From contig CAKURW010000026.1 of NCBI GenBank assembly GCA_934675795.1, positions 1 to 23,989 of the forward strand: 23,989 nucleotides of DNA, written 5' to 3'. A program made the position numbers and the translations under genes. Below, piece by piece: positions 9,277-22,300 of the stretch; positions within the stretch are counted from its first letter, which is position 1, and each line of letters begins with the position of its first letter. The stretch comes from an uncultured Collinsella sp. Lineage in GTDB: Bacteria > Actinomycetota > Coriobacteriia > Coriobacteriales > Coriobacteriaceae. The notes under the pieces were generated by a model. It searched no databases. It was not told the origin of the DNA and saw only the letters and a program-made list of their open reading frames with translations.

Positions 9277-9336
9277 CTTAAACCTCCAAAGAGTGCGAGA
9301 GATGTTCTCGCGGATTACGTAACAGGGAGCTCGAAC

Positions 9337-11436
9337 TTAGGCGTTCTTGCTCATGACCTCGTCCACGATGGACTTGGGCGCGGGCTCATAAGAGTCGAAC
9401 TGCATCGTGTAGGATGCACGGCCCTGGGTCTGGGAGCGAAGGTCGGTAGCGTAACCGAACATCTCGCCCAGCGGCACCTTGGCACGGATGAGCTTGCTGT
9501 TCTTGCGATCCTCCATGCCCTCGATCTTGCCGCGGCGACCGGAGAGGTTGCCCATAACGTCGCCCATGTACTGCTCGGGGGTCTCGACCTCGACAGCCAT
9601 GATCGGCTCGAGCAGCTGCGGATCGGACTTCTTGAGGGCGTCCTTGATAGCCATGGAGCCGGCGATCTTGAAGGCGGCCTCGGAGGAGTCGACCTCGTGG
9701 TAAGAACCGTCGAACAGGGTGACCTTAACGTCGAGGACCGGGAAGCCGGCGATAACACCGGTGTTCAGGGCCTCCTGGATGCCCTTGTCGATGGACGGGA
9801 TGTACTCCTTGGGCACGACGCCGCCGACGATAGCGTTGACGAACTCGTAGCCGAAGCCCTCCTCCATCTTCTCGAGCTTGATGACGGCGTGGCCGTACTG
9901 ACCGCGACCGCCGGACTGACGGACGAACTTGCCCTCAGCCTTCTCGACGTCGTGACCAGCGGTCTCGCGGTAGGCAACCTGGGGCTTACCAACGTTAGCG
10001 TCAACCTTGAACTCGCGGAGCAGACGGTCGACGATGATCTCGAGGTGCAGCTCGCCCATGCCGGCGATGATGGTCTGGCCGGTCTCGTGGTTGGTGGACA
10101 CCTGGAAGGTCGGGTCCTCCTCGGCGAGCTTGGTCAGAGCCAGGGACATCTTGTCCTGCTCGGCCTTGGTCTTGGGCTCGATGGCAACGTCGATAACGGG
10201 CTTAGCGAACTCGATCTTCTCGAGGACGATCTCCTTGCCCTCGGCGCACAGGGTGTCACCGGTGGTGGAGTTCTTGAAGCCGACGCAAGCGACGATGTCG
10301 CCGGCGGCAGCGTCGTCACGGTCGATACGCTCGGCGGCGTTCATCTCGAGGATGCGGCCGAGGCGCTCGCGCTGACCGTTGGAAGCGTTGACCACGTAGG
10401 AGCCGGACTCGGCGCGGCCGGAGTAAACGCGGACATAGGTGAGCTTACCGACGAACGGGTCGGTCATGATCTTGAAGACCAGGCCGGAGAAGGGCTCGTC
10501 GAAGGAAGGATGACGCTCGATCTCCTCGCCGGTGTCCGGATCGGTACCGGTGACGGCCTCGACGTCGAGCGGGCTGGGCAGGTAGTCGACGACAGCGTCG
10601 AGCAGCTCCTGAACGCCCTTGTTCTTGTAGGCGGAGCCCACGAAGACGAGGTTGAGCTCGTTGGCCAGAACGCCCTTGCGCAGAGCAGCCTTGAGCTCCT
10701 CGACGGTGAAGTCCTCCTCCATGAGGATCTTCTCCATGAGCTCGTCGTCAAAGCTGGCAGCAGCGTCAAGGAGCTCCTCGCGCTTGGTGGCAGCGATGTC
10801 GGCAAACTCAGCCGGGATCTCGTCCATCGGCTCGGGGTAGGTCATGCCCTTCTCGTCGGCCTTGAAGTCCCATGCAGTCATGGTGACCAGGTCGATGACG
10901 CCCCAGAAGTTGTCCTCGGCGCCCATCGGGACCTGAGCGGCCACGGCGTTAGCGTCGAGACGATCCTTCATGGTCTCGATAGCGTTGAAGAAGTCAGCGC
11001 CCACGCGGTCATACTTGTTGATGAAGGCGATACGGGGGACGTTGAAGGTAGAAGCCTGACGCCAAACGGTCTCAGACTGGGGCTGAACGCCGGCAACGGC
11101 GTCGAAGACGGCGACAGCGCCATCGAGGACGCGCAGGCAGCGCTCGACCTCGGCGGTGAAGTCAACGTGGCCCGGGGTGTCGATGATCTGGATGCGGTAG
11201 TCCTTACCGTCCTTGTTCCAGAAGCACGTGGTAGCAGCGGAGGTAATGGTTACGCCGCGCTCCTGCTCCTGAACCATCCAGTCCATGGTGGCAGCGCCCT
11301 CATGGACCTCACCGATCTTGTGGGTCTTACCGGTGTAGTAAAGAATACGCTCGGTCGTGGTGGTCTTACCGGCATCGATGTGGGCCATGATGCCGATGTT
11401 ACGGGTATCGGAAAGCTTGTACTTAGGCTTAGCCAT
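9337..11436 (-). CDS. fusA: Translation elongation factor G
   Basis: GTPase that drives ribosomal translocation and, with ribosome recycling factor, subunit splitting. The 699 residues match the family length. G1 is AHIDAGKT (18-25), the switch region GVTITSAA is near residue 61, G3 is DTPGH (86-90) and G4 is NKYD (140-143), where many homologues have NKMD. The later domains carry GMGELHLEI and the conserved [15 protein letters not shown] region. The ATG at 11436 follows AAGGAAC. It lies 19 bp after rpsG and before rpsJ in the str operon. A second organellar-type EF-G is unlikely, given this context. Confidence 0.98.
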   Translation of the reverse strand: MAKPKYKLSDTRNIGIMAHIDAGKTTTTERILYYTGKTHKIGEVHEGAATMDWMVQEQERGVTITSAATTCFWNKDGKDYRIQIIDTPGHVDFTAEVERCLRVLDGAVAVFDAVAGVQPQSETVWRQASTFNVPRIAFINKYDRVGADFFNAIETMKDRLDANAVAAQVPMGAEDNFWGVIDLVTMTAWDFKADEKGMTYPEPMDEIPAEFADIAATKREELLDAAASFDDELMEKILMEEDFTVEELKAALRKGVLANELNLVFVGSAYKNKGVQELLDAVVDYLPSPLDVEAVTGTDPDTGEEIERHPSFDEPFSGLVFKIMTDPFVGKLTYVRVYSGRAESGSYVVNASNGQRERLGRILEMNAAERIDRDDAAAGDIVACVGFKNSTTGDTLCAEGKEIVLEKIEFAKPVIDVAIEPKTKAEQDKMSLALTKLAEEDPTFQVSTNHETGQTIIAGMGELHLEIIVDRLLREFKVDANVGKPQVAYRETAGHDVEKAEGKFVRQSGGRGQYGHAVIKLEKMEEGFGYEFVNAIVGGVVPKEYIPSIDKGIQEALNTGVIAGFPVLDVKVTLFDGSYHEVDSSEAAFKIAGSMAIKDALKKSDPQLLEPIMAVEVETPEQYMGDVMGNLSGRRGKIEGMEDRKNSKLIRAKVPLGEMFGYATDLRSQTQGRASYTMQFDSYEPAPKSIVDEVMSKNA

Positions 11437-11455
11437 GTTAGTTCCTTACCTTAAC

Positions 11456-11929
11456 TTACCAACGATAGTGAGAGAACGCGCGGTTGGCCTCGGCCATCTT
11501 GAAGACGTCCTCACGCTTCTTGACGGAAGCGCCAAGACCGTTGGAGGCGTCGAGGATCTCGTTAGCGAGACGCTCGGCCATGGTCTTCTCCTTGCGAGCG
11601 CGGGAGAAGTTGACGATCCAGCGGATACCCAGAGCGGTGGAACGACGGGAGTTGACCTCCATCGGGACCTGATAGGTAGCGCCACCGACACGCTTGGGCT
11701 TGACCTCGAGCGTGGGCTTGACGTTGTCCATAGCCTTCTTGAAGGTAGCGAGAGCGTCGCCACCCTCGGACTTCTCGGCAACGATCTCGAAAGCGGTGTA
11801 AACGATGCGCTCAGCGGTGGCCTTCTTGCCGTCAAGAAGGACCTTGTTGATGAGCTGAGTCACCAGGCGGTTGTTGTAAACGGCGTCAGGCTGAACCTCA
11901 CGACGATTAGCTGCTGCACGACGCGGCAT
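11456..11929 (-). CDS. rpsG: Small ribosomal subunit protein uS7 (S7)
   Basis: Primary 16S rRNA-binding protein that organises assembly of the 30S head near the E site. The 157 residues start [20 protein letters not shown] and include [19 protein letters not shown] and the C-terminal HYRW ending typical of S7. The ATG at 11929 is preceded by AAGGAG at eight bases. It lies 73 bp after rpsL and 19 bp before fusA. In E. coli S7 represses its own operon by binding the rpsL-rpsG spacer; no such structure was confirmed here. Confidence 0.98.
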   Translation of the reverse strand: MPRRAAANRREVQPDAVYNNRLVTQLINKVLLDGKKATAERIVYTAFEIVAEKSEGGDALATFKKAMDNVKPTLEVKPKRVGGATYQVPMEVNSRRSTALGIRWIVNFSRARKEKTMAERLANEILDASNGLGASVKKREDVFKMAEANRAFSHYRW

Positions 11930-12002
11930 GTGAAATCTCCTTAAGTGTCTACCGTGCGGCGCTTAGGCGGCACACGGCGAAAGTATCAAAACGTTATCTG
12001 GC

Positions 12003-12380
12003 TTATTTGGCCTTGGGGCGCTTAGCACCGTACTTGGAACGGGCCTGCATACGGTTCTGGACCGGAGCAGCGTCGTAGGCGCCACGGATGACGTGATAAC
12101 GGACACCAGGGAGGTCACGGACACGACCGCCGCGGACGAGCACGATGGAGTGCTCCTGCAGGTTGTGGCCCTCACCCGGGATGTAAGCGGTAACTTCGAT
12201 GCCGTTGACGAGGCGAACACGGGCAACCTTACGAAGAGCCGAGTTCGGCTTCTTGGGGCTCGTGGTGAAGACGCGGGTGCACACGCCGCGCTTCTGGGAG
12301 TTGTGCTGCAGAGCAGCGTTCTTGGACTTCTTGGGCACGGAACGACGGCCCTGGCGAACCAGCTGGTTAATAGTAGGCAA
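12003..12380 (-). CDS. rpsL: Small ribosomal subunit protein uS12 (S12)
   Basis: Decoding-centre protein of the 30S subunit. The 125 residues start [12 protein letters not shown] and include [26 protein letters not shown] and the C-terminal [14 protein letters not shown]. The start codon is TTG, preceded by AAGGAG at seven bases. Lys43 of PKKPNS is intact. However, the GGRVKDLPGV segment of most bacteria reads [10 protein letters not shown], with Arg88 encoded by CGT. The equivalent Lys-to-Arg change is a known streptomycin-resistance substitution in E. coli and Mycobacterium tuberculosis. First gene of the str operon, about 87 nt from the proposed transcription start. Confidence 0.98.
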   Translation of the reverse strand: MPTINQLVRQGRRSVPKKSKNAALQHNSQKRGVCTRVFTTSPKKPNSALRKVARVRLVNGIEVTAYIPGEGHNLQEHSIVLVRGGRVRDLPGVRYHVIRGAYDAAPVQNRMQARSKYGAKRPKAK

Positions 12381-12473
12381 AGCGTACTCCTTCTCGAATG
12401 ATTCCAGCTTTCTGTAAAGTGCAACGGCTTGAATCGAGGGGTCAGCATCCCCCTACGAAACACGCAGTTCGAT

Positions 12474-12502
12474 AGGATACGTGGCGTTAGCTGTGCCGTC
12501 AA
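12474..12502 (-). promoter_or_regulatory. Promoter of the str operon (rpsL-rpsG-fusA-rpsJ)
   Basis: On the minus strand TTGACG (12502-12497), a 17-bp spacer and TATCCT (12479-12474) fit a housekeeping sigma promoter. The leader of about 87 nt contains a small GGGG/CCCC hairpin (around 12437-12456) before the rpsL ribosome-binding site. The -10 is the same as the one proposed for fabH. Confidence 0.7.
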
Positions 12503-12556
12503 CAGACCACGCCGCCGGGCGTATCCAAAAATTGGTACATTTCCGCAAAGCCTACA

Positions 12557-12755
12557 CAAAAGGAATCCCCTCCTGTGCGCTTGGGAGGATTCCCGGATCG
12601 GGCGGCCCAGGTTTTAAGTTTGCTGCTCTACAGTCCTGCGCAAGACGGAAAGCACATTAAGTGCTTTCCTTTGCGTGCGGAACTCGCGGCAAACTTAAAA
12701 CCTGGGCCGCCCGGGCTGGGAATCCGACGTGCTCGTTGGGGCAACGTTCCCTGCC
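12557..12755. repeat. Long-hairpin repeat element, copy 1
   Basis: A 199-bp non-coding element repeated in the same orientation at 14574-14771. The central 76 nt (12613-12688) are identical in both copies. They contain a nested hairpin whose tip is GGAAAGCAC-ATTAA-GTGCTTTCC. The core is enclosed by a 24-bp perfect stem (12599-12622 with 12690-12713), then a 4-nt internal loop and 8 more pairs (12587-12594 with 12718-12725). A smaller 5' hairpin (12562-12593) can pair instead with the base of the long stem. The 524-bp gap between rpsL and the anti-sigma-like gene holds this element, the str promoter, the left inverted repeat and a terminator; no gene is visible in it. Confidence 0.9.
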
Positions 12756-12786
12756 AAAAAGGGACAGGTTAATTTTGGTCGGTTTT
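12752..12786. repeat. Left 35-bp inverted repeat of the sigma/anti-sigma island
   Basis: The reverse complement of this segment matches 14541-14575 at 32 of 35 positions. The outermost bases at both ends are TGCCAAAAAGGGAC on the strand reading inward. It overlaps the last few bases of hairpin element copy 1. Together the two repeats bracket the sigma and anti-sigma-like genes with no other gene inside. Confidence 0.85.
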
Positions 12787-12869
12787 ATCTGGGGAAATGT
12801 CGCACTCCAGCGGTAATCTGTTCTCATCTGTCGCATGGAAATCGGCGGCGTTTCCATTTAACGCAAAAT

Positions 12870-12898
12870 GGGCCGCTTCCCCTAGTAGGAAACGGCCC
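12870..12898 (-). terminator. Terminator of the sigma/anti-sigma transcript
   Basis: GGGCCGTTTCC pairs with GGAAGCGGCCC on the minus strand with one G-U pair, followed by ATTTTG. It begins 7 bp past the stop codon of the anti-sigma-like gene. The T-tract is short, so efficiency may be partial. Its inner stem (CCGTTTCC/GGAAGCGG) is shared with the rpoC terminator. Confidence 0.75.
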
Positions 12899-12904
12899 CA
12901 AATC

Positions 12905-13981
12905 TTACGAATAGACGATGGTAAAGGGCTCTTTCGTTTCGGTCTCCCCTGTTGATGTATACCTCACAATTTCAAGGGTTACCGAGACAACTTGATCGAC
13001 ATCAATCAACTTCGTTGGCACCCAGATGTTCTCTCCGCTATTGCGCCCATAAGAAAAATATAAGTTGAACACCCCTGCGTCGTCATCTTCGATAATCTGC
13101 TCCGATCCATCCTTGTAGCTTACGGTCAGCTTATTATCAACAGCTTCATAGCCCAAATCATCGATGTGCGTCTGGATGGAAAACGGGCTAATCTCAAGAG
13201 GCGAGTCACCGGAGCGGAGTTCCTTTGTATCGACGTACGCTCCAATATTGAACTCGGTTGTCGACGCCTCAAACCGCCTCGCACTCTCACCTTCACCCTC
13301 GGTCCAGTGGATATTCCAGGTGACAGCATGTTGCAAATCTCGCTCGCGATCCATAGCGGCAAAGTACATCGTGCCATTAATGACAGTATCGCTTGATGTG
13401 TCCTTATCAATTGTGCTGCGCGTGTCAGGCCATTCCTCGCCGAACTTCATATCGGGCGTGCCGATGCCCTGCTCTTCTTCACCATAGAGAACAAGTTCGC
13501 CAATCTCTGCTGCTGGCTTGTAGTAGTTAACTCCATTTGGATTGGACAACGTAAACGTCACGGCTCCGCAGCCGTTTTGGTCGATTGCCATCTCATGGAT
13601 ATCAAGCGTATAGCCGTTGCCCTCGACGGACAGATTAACCTCCTGGACTGCGCCTTCCAGGCTTTGGGGCGCGATGCCATCGCCAAACTCTCTGGTGTAG
13701 GTATATTTAGTTCCCGATGAGCCGCCGTTGGTCCAGGTAATGGAATCCCCGTTGCCGTGGTTTCCCCAGGCAGAGGCAAAATAGCTGGAATTGACGACGG
13801 CGTAGGCGACCCCTCCGGTCGCCAGCACTCCGGCAAGGCATCCGATCACGGCAACATACAGAGGCTTCGCGTGACCCTTTCGGCGAAGCGGCTCACCAGC
13901 AGCGGCATAAAGAACACGGTCAGCAAGATCGCTATCGGCTTGGACGGACTCGAAGGCCTGCTTGATTTGATTGGATTTCAC
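12905..13981 (-). CDS. Putative membrane anti-sigma factor (single-pass protein with large extracellular domain)
   Basis: The 358-residue protein is not recognised by a clear catalytic motif. It has a short cytoplasmic N-terminus (about 1-40), one strongly hydrophobic segment (about 41-63, LYVAVIGCLAGVLATGGVAY) and a polar, Gly/Asp/Thr-rich region to the C-terminus that looks beta-rich and extracellular. Start is GTG at 13981 with AGAGGAGG upstream; it overlaps the end of the sigma gene by 50 nt. That layout and coupling are typical of anti-sigma factors paired with ECF sigma factors, and the organisation resembles DUF4179-type anti-sigma proteins. The inferred role is to hold the sigma factor at the membrane until an external signal arrives. 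No zinc-binding HxxxCxxC motif is seen, so it is not a ZAS-type anti-sigma. The gene appears less GC-rich than its neighbours. Confidence 0.65.
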   Translation of the reverse strand: MKSNQIKQAFESVQADSDLADRVLYAAAGEPLRRKGHAKPLYVAVIGCLAGVLATGGVAYAVVNSSYFASAWGNHGNGDSITWTNGGSSGTKYTYTREFGDGIAPQSLEGAVQEVNLSVEGNGYTLDIHEMAIDQNGCGAVTFTLSNPNGVNYYKPAAEIGELVLYGEEEQGIGTPDMKFGEEWPDTRSTIDKDTSSDTVINGTMYFAAMDRERDLQHAVTWNIHWTEGEGESARRFEASTTEFNIGAYVDTKELRSGDSPLEISPFSIQTHIDDLGYEAVDNKLTVSYKDGSEQIIEDDDAGVFNLYFSYGRNSGENIWVPTKLIDVDQVVSVTLEIVRYTSTGETETKEPFTIVYS

Positions 13982-14450
13982 GGTCGCCCTCCTCTAGGAT
14001 GAACTTGAGCTTCGATCTGCCGCGAGCCAAACGCGTTCGAACAGTCGCGGCTGGCACATGCAATAACTCGGCAATCTCTGAGGTCGAAAAGCCCAGATAG
14101 TAATAGAGCATGATGGGAACACGGAATCGTTCCGGAAGTCGCATAACGTCTGACAGGACCGCCTTGGTCTCCTCCTGCGCCGTCGAAAGCGAATCGGCCA
14201 GGTTCTCAATATCCTCCACACGCCTCCATGGCTTTCGAAAGAGAGATTTGCATTCATTGATCGTGACCCGAATAAGCCATCGACGAAGATGTTCCCAGCT
14301 TTCAAATTGGGCATCGCTTTTGAGTAACTTCAGAAAGACGTCTTGAGCGACATCGTCGGCATCGGCACGATCGCGCAGATACGTCAATGCGATTCGAAAC
14401 ATGACATCACGGTGATCCTCGACCGCCTGTCTAAATGCTTGTTCTTCCAT
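13932..14450 (-). CDS. ECF-type RNA polymerase sigma factor
   Basis: A 172-residue group-4 sigma factor. Region 2 spans about residues 5-72, with FRIALTYLRDRADADDVAQDVFLKLL, the core-binding and -10-binding helices. Region 4 spans about 98-150, with LPERFRVPIMLYYYLGFSTSEIAELLHVPAATVRTRLARGRSKLK, a -35-binding helix-turn-helix. There is no region 3, as expected for ECF factors. The ATG at 14450 is chosen over an upstream extension because GGGAGGTG precedes it and the protein then starts at the usual place. Its last 16 codons overlap the downstream anti-sigma-like gene. A promoter of ECF type lies just upstream, suggesting autoregulation. The regulon and signal cannot be read from the window. 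Confidence 0.93.
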   Translation of the reverse strand: MEEQAFRQAVEDHRDVMFRIALTYLRDRADADDVAQDVFLKLLKSDAQFESWEHLRRWLIRVTINECKSLFRKPWRRVEDIENLADSLSTAQEETKAVLSDVMRLPERFRVPIMLYYYLGFSTSEIAELLHVPAATVRTRLARGRSKLKFILEEGDREIQSNQAGLRVRPSR

Positions 14451-14498
14451 AATCACCTCCCGGTGATGCTGATGTTTCTTGCTGAGGCCCTCACCATA

Positions 14499-14527
14499 GA
14501 TACGCTTTGACCGAACGAAATGTTTCA
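14499..14527 (-). promoter_or_regulatory. ECF-type promoter of the sigma gene (probably autoregulated)
   Basis: On the minus strand TGAAAC (14527-14522), a 17-bp spacer and CGTATC (14504-14499) resemble ECF promoters such as the SigW class (TGAAAC, then CGTA). It lies about 50 bp upstream of the sigma start codon. No good housekeeping promoter overlaps it. Confidence 0.6.
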
Positions 14528-14540
14528 AATTCAAGCAGGA

Positions 14541-14575
14541 AAAACCTACCAAAATAAACCCGTCCCTTTTTGGCA
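14541..14575. repeat. Right 35-bp inverted repeat of the sigma/anti-sigma island
   Basis: Inverted partner of 12752-12786 (32 of 35 matches; the mismatches lie in the inner half). It ends in GTCCCTTTTTGGCA, directly abutting hairpin element copy 2. It lies 14 bp upstream of the sigma gene's -35 box. Confidence 0.85.
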
Positions 14576-14771
14576 AAAGGAATCCCCTTCTGTGCGCGGG
14601 GTAGATTCCCGGAACGGGCCGCCCGCTGTTTAAGTTTGCTGCTCTACAGTCCTGCGCAAGACGGAAAGCACATTAAGTGCTTTCCTTTGCGTGCGGAACT
14701 CGCGACAAACTTAAACAGCGGGCGGCCCGTTCCGGGAATCCGACGTGCTCGTCGGGGTAACGTTCCTCACC
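14574..14771. repeat. Long-hairpin repeat element, copy 2
   Basis: Second copy (198 bp) of the element at 12557-12755, same orientation. Here the enclosing stem is a perfect 35-bp inverted repeat (14604-14638 with 14706-14740). Its arms differ from copy 1 at several positions, but each change is matched on the opposite arm. The 76-nt core (14629-14704) is identical to copy 1. A 3' mini-hairpin (CGACG-TGCT-CGTCG, from 14741) and a 5' hairpin with a TGTGCGC loop are kept. The 384-bp gap between the sigma gene and rpoC holds this element, the right inverted repeat, the ECF promoter and the rpoC terminator, and no gene. Confidence 0.9.
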
Positions 14772-14808
14772 AAAAAAGACCCGCTTCCCTGTTGGGAAAC
14801 GGGTCTTT
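14772..14808 (-). terminator. Rho-independent terminator of rpoBC
   Basis: A 15-bp stem (AAAGACCCGTTTCCC with GGGAAGCGGGTCTTT, one G-U pair) closes a four-base loop. A run of Ts follows on the minus strand. It lies 26 bp past the rpoC stop and directly adjoins hairpin element copy 2. Confidence 0.92.
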
Positions 14809-14834
14809 GGAAGGGCGGTTAACGTACTTGGAAG

Positions 14835-19313
<4,479 letters not shown>

Positions 19314-19319
19314 AGTCAA

Positions 19320-22300
19320 CTACTCCTTATCAGTGGTCGTGGCGGCGACAGCCTCGGGTGCCTCGGCGGTCTCGGCATCCTGGGCCTCGACGTCGGCGTC
19401 AACGCCGGCGAGCGCAGCCAGGTCGTCGAGAGCGGAGGTCTCCTCGGCGGTCACAGGGGCGGAGGCGTCCTCGTCGGCATCGTGCATGGGCTCGATGTCC
19501 AGCGCGAGGGAACGGATCTCCTTGACGAGAACCTTGAAGGACTCGGGGATACCCGGGACCGGAACATTCTCGCCCTTGACGATGGACTCGTAGGTCTTGA
19601 CGCGGCCCACGGTATCGTCGGACTTGACGGTCAGGATCTCCTGCAGGACGTTGGAAGCACCGTATGCGTACAGTGCCCAAACTTCCATCTCGCCGAAGCG
19701 CTGGCCGCCAAACTGGGCCTTGCCGCCCAGCGGCTGCTGGGTAACCAGGCTGTAAGGGCCAGTCGAACGGGCGTGGATCTTGTCGTCGACCATGTGGCCG
19801 AGCTTGAGGATGTAGGACGTACCCACGGTAATGGGCTCGCGGAACTCCTCGCCGGTGCGGCCGTCGAACAGGCGGGTCTTGCCGCGCTCGTCAAGCTGGG
19901 TGACAAACTCGGGGCGCATGTGATCGCCAAAGGCAGCGGTGGCCTTGTTGAGCATGTTCTTGTTGGCGCGACGGATGACCTCGGCGATCTCGTCCTCCTT
20001 GGCGCCGTCGAAGACGGGCGTCGCGGTGAAGAACGGACCGGGGACATACTTGTCGGAGTCGGCATCCTCGGTATCCCAACCGCAGGCAGCAGCCCAGCCA
20101 AGGTGGCACTCGAGCAGCTGGCCGACGTTCATACGCGAAGGAACGCCCAGCGGGTTGAGGATGACGTCGATCGGGGTACCGTCAGCCATGTAGGGCATGT
20201 CCTCGACCGGCAGAACGTTACAGATAACGCCCTTGTTGCCGTGGCGGCCGGCGATCTTATCGCCCTGCTGGATCTTACGACGCTGGGCGACGTAGACGCG
20301 CACCTGCTCGTTGACGCCGGGGGCCAGATCGTCGCCGTTCTCGCGGCTAAAGCGGACGACGTCGATGACGCGGCCGTAAGCGCCGTGAGGCATCTTAAGG
20401 GAGGTGTCGCGGACGTCGTGGGCCTTGGCACCGAAGATGGCGCGCAGCAGGCGCTCCTCGGCGGTCAGAGCGCTCTCGCCCTTAGGCGTGACCTTGCCGA
20501 CCAGGATGTCGCCAGGGCCGACCTCGGCGCCGATGCGAATGATGCCGTCCTCGTCGAGGTTGGCAAGCATGTCCTCGGAGAGGTTCGGGATCTCGCGGGT
20601 GATCTCCTCGGGGCCGAGCTTGGTGTCGCGGGCGTCGATCTCGTGACGGGTGATATTGATGGTCGTCAGCAGGTCCTCGGCCACCAGGCGCTCGGACACG
20701 ACGATACCGTCCTCGTAGTTGAAGCCTTCCCACGGCATGTAGGCCACGGTGAGGTTCTGGCCCAGTGCGAGCTCGCCATGATCGGTCGAAGGACCGTCGG
20801 CCAGAGGCTCGCCCTGCTCAACGGTGTCACCGACGCGCACGAGCGGACGGTGGTTGATGCAGGTGGACTGGTTGGAGCGCTGGTACTTGGCTAGGTGATA
20901 CTCGTCCATGCCGCCGGCATGCTTGACGATGATCTTGGCGGCGTCGGCAAAGATGACCTCGCCGGCGTTCTTGGCCAGGGTGACCTCGCCGGAGTCCAGG
21001 GCAGCGCGACGCTCCATGCCGGTACCCACGTAGGGAGCGGCAGGGTGAACCAGCGGCACGGCCTGACGCTGCATGTTGGCGCCCATGAGCGTACGCTTGG
21101 CGTCGTCGTGCTCGAGGAACGGGATCAGCGTGGCTGCGACGGAGAGCATCTGGCGCGGCGAGACGTCCATGTAGTCGACGTCCTCGACGGGCACGTCGGC
21201 GGGAGCGCCGAAGGAACCGTCGAAGTCGCGGGTACGGGCGATCACGGTGTGCGGACGGACAATCTTGCCCTCGGCATCGGTCGTGATGAACTCGTTGGTC
21301 TTGGGATCGAGCGGCGTGTTGGCCGGCGCGATGACGTGCTTCTCTTCCTCGTCAGCGGTCATCCAGTCGATCTGATCGGTGGCAACGCCGTTCTCGACGC
21401 GGCGGAACGGGGCCTCGATGAAGCCGTACTCGTTGACACGGGCATAGAGGGCGAGCGAGCCGATCAGGCCGATGTTGGGGCCTTCGGGGGTCTCAATCGG
21501 GCACATGCGGCTGTAGTGCGAGTTGTGAACGTCGCGGACGGCCGTCGGCACGTTGGTGCGGCGGCTGGAGCCCGACTTGTGGCCGGCAAGACCGCCAGGG
21601 CCGAGTGCGGACAGACGGCGCTTGTGGGTCAGACCGGTCAGGGGGTTAGCCTGGTCCATGAACTGCGAGAGCTGCGAGGAACCGAAGAACTCCTTGATGG
21701 AGGCCACGATCGGACGGATGTTGATGAGCGACTGCGGGGTAATCTCGTCGATGTCCTGGGAGCTCATGCGCTCACGGACGACGCGCTCCATACGGCTCAT
21801 GCCGATACGGAACTGGTTGGCGACGAGCTCGCCGACGGTGCGGATGCGGCGGTTGCCAAAGTGGTCGATGTCGTCGACCTTGAAGCCCTGCTCGCCGGCA
21901 GCGAGGGACAGGAGGTAGCGCAGCGTCGCGACGATATCCTCGTCGGTGAGCACCGTGACCTCTTCCTCGGTGGTGAGGTTGAGCTTCTTGTTGACCTTGT
22001 AACGACCGACGCGGGCCAGATCGTAGCGCTGCGGGTTAAAGAGCAGGCCCTCGAGCAGGCTGCGGGAAGCGTCCACGGTGGGAGGCTCGCCCGGGCGCAG
22101 GCGACGGTAGATCTCGATAAGGGCATCCTCGCGGGTGAGGGCGGTGTCGCGCTCCAGGGTGCGCTTGATCACATCGGAGTTGCCGAGCAGCTCGATGATG
22201 TCGTCGTTGGTGACGGCGATGCCAAGGGCGCGCAGGAACATCGTGGCGCTCTGCTTACGCTTACGGTCGATGGAGACCATGAGCTGATCGCGCTTGTCGA

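Noticed and set aside
9067..11454. A 795-codon plus-strand open frame antisense to fusA and rpsJ
   Set aside because: Same codon-bias artefact: composition is repetitive, and both genes on the other strand are certain.
12575..12914. Small plus- and minus-strand open frames over the hairpin element and its flank
   Set aside because: They differ between the two element copies, have no ribosome-binding sites, and are explained by the structured repeat.
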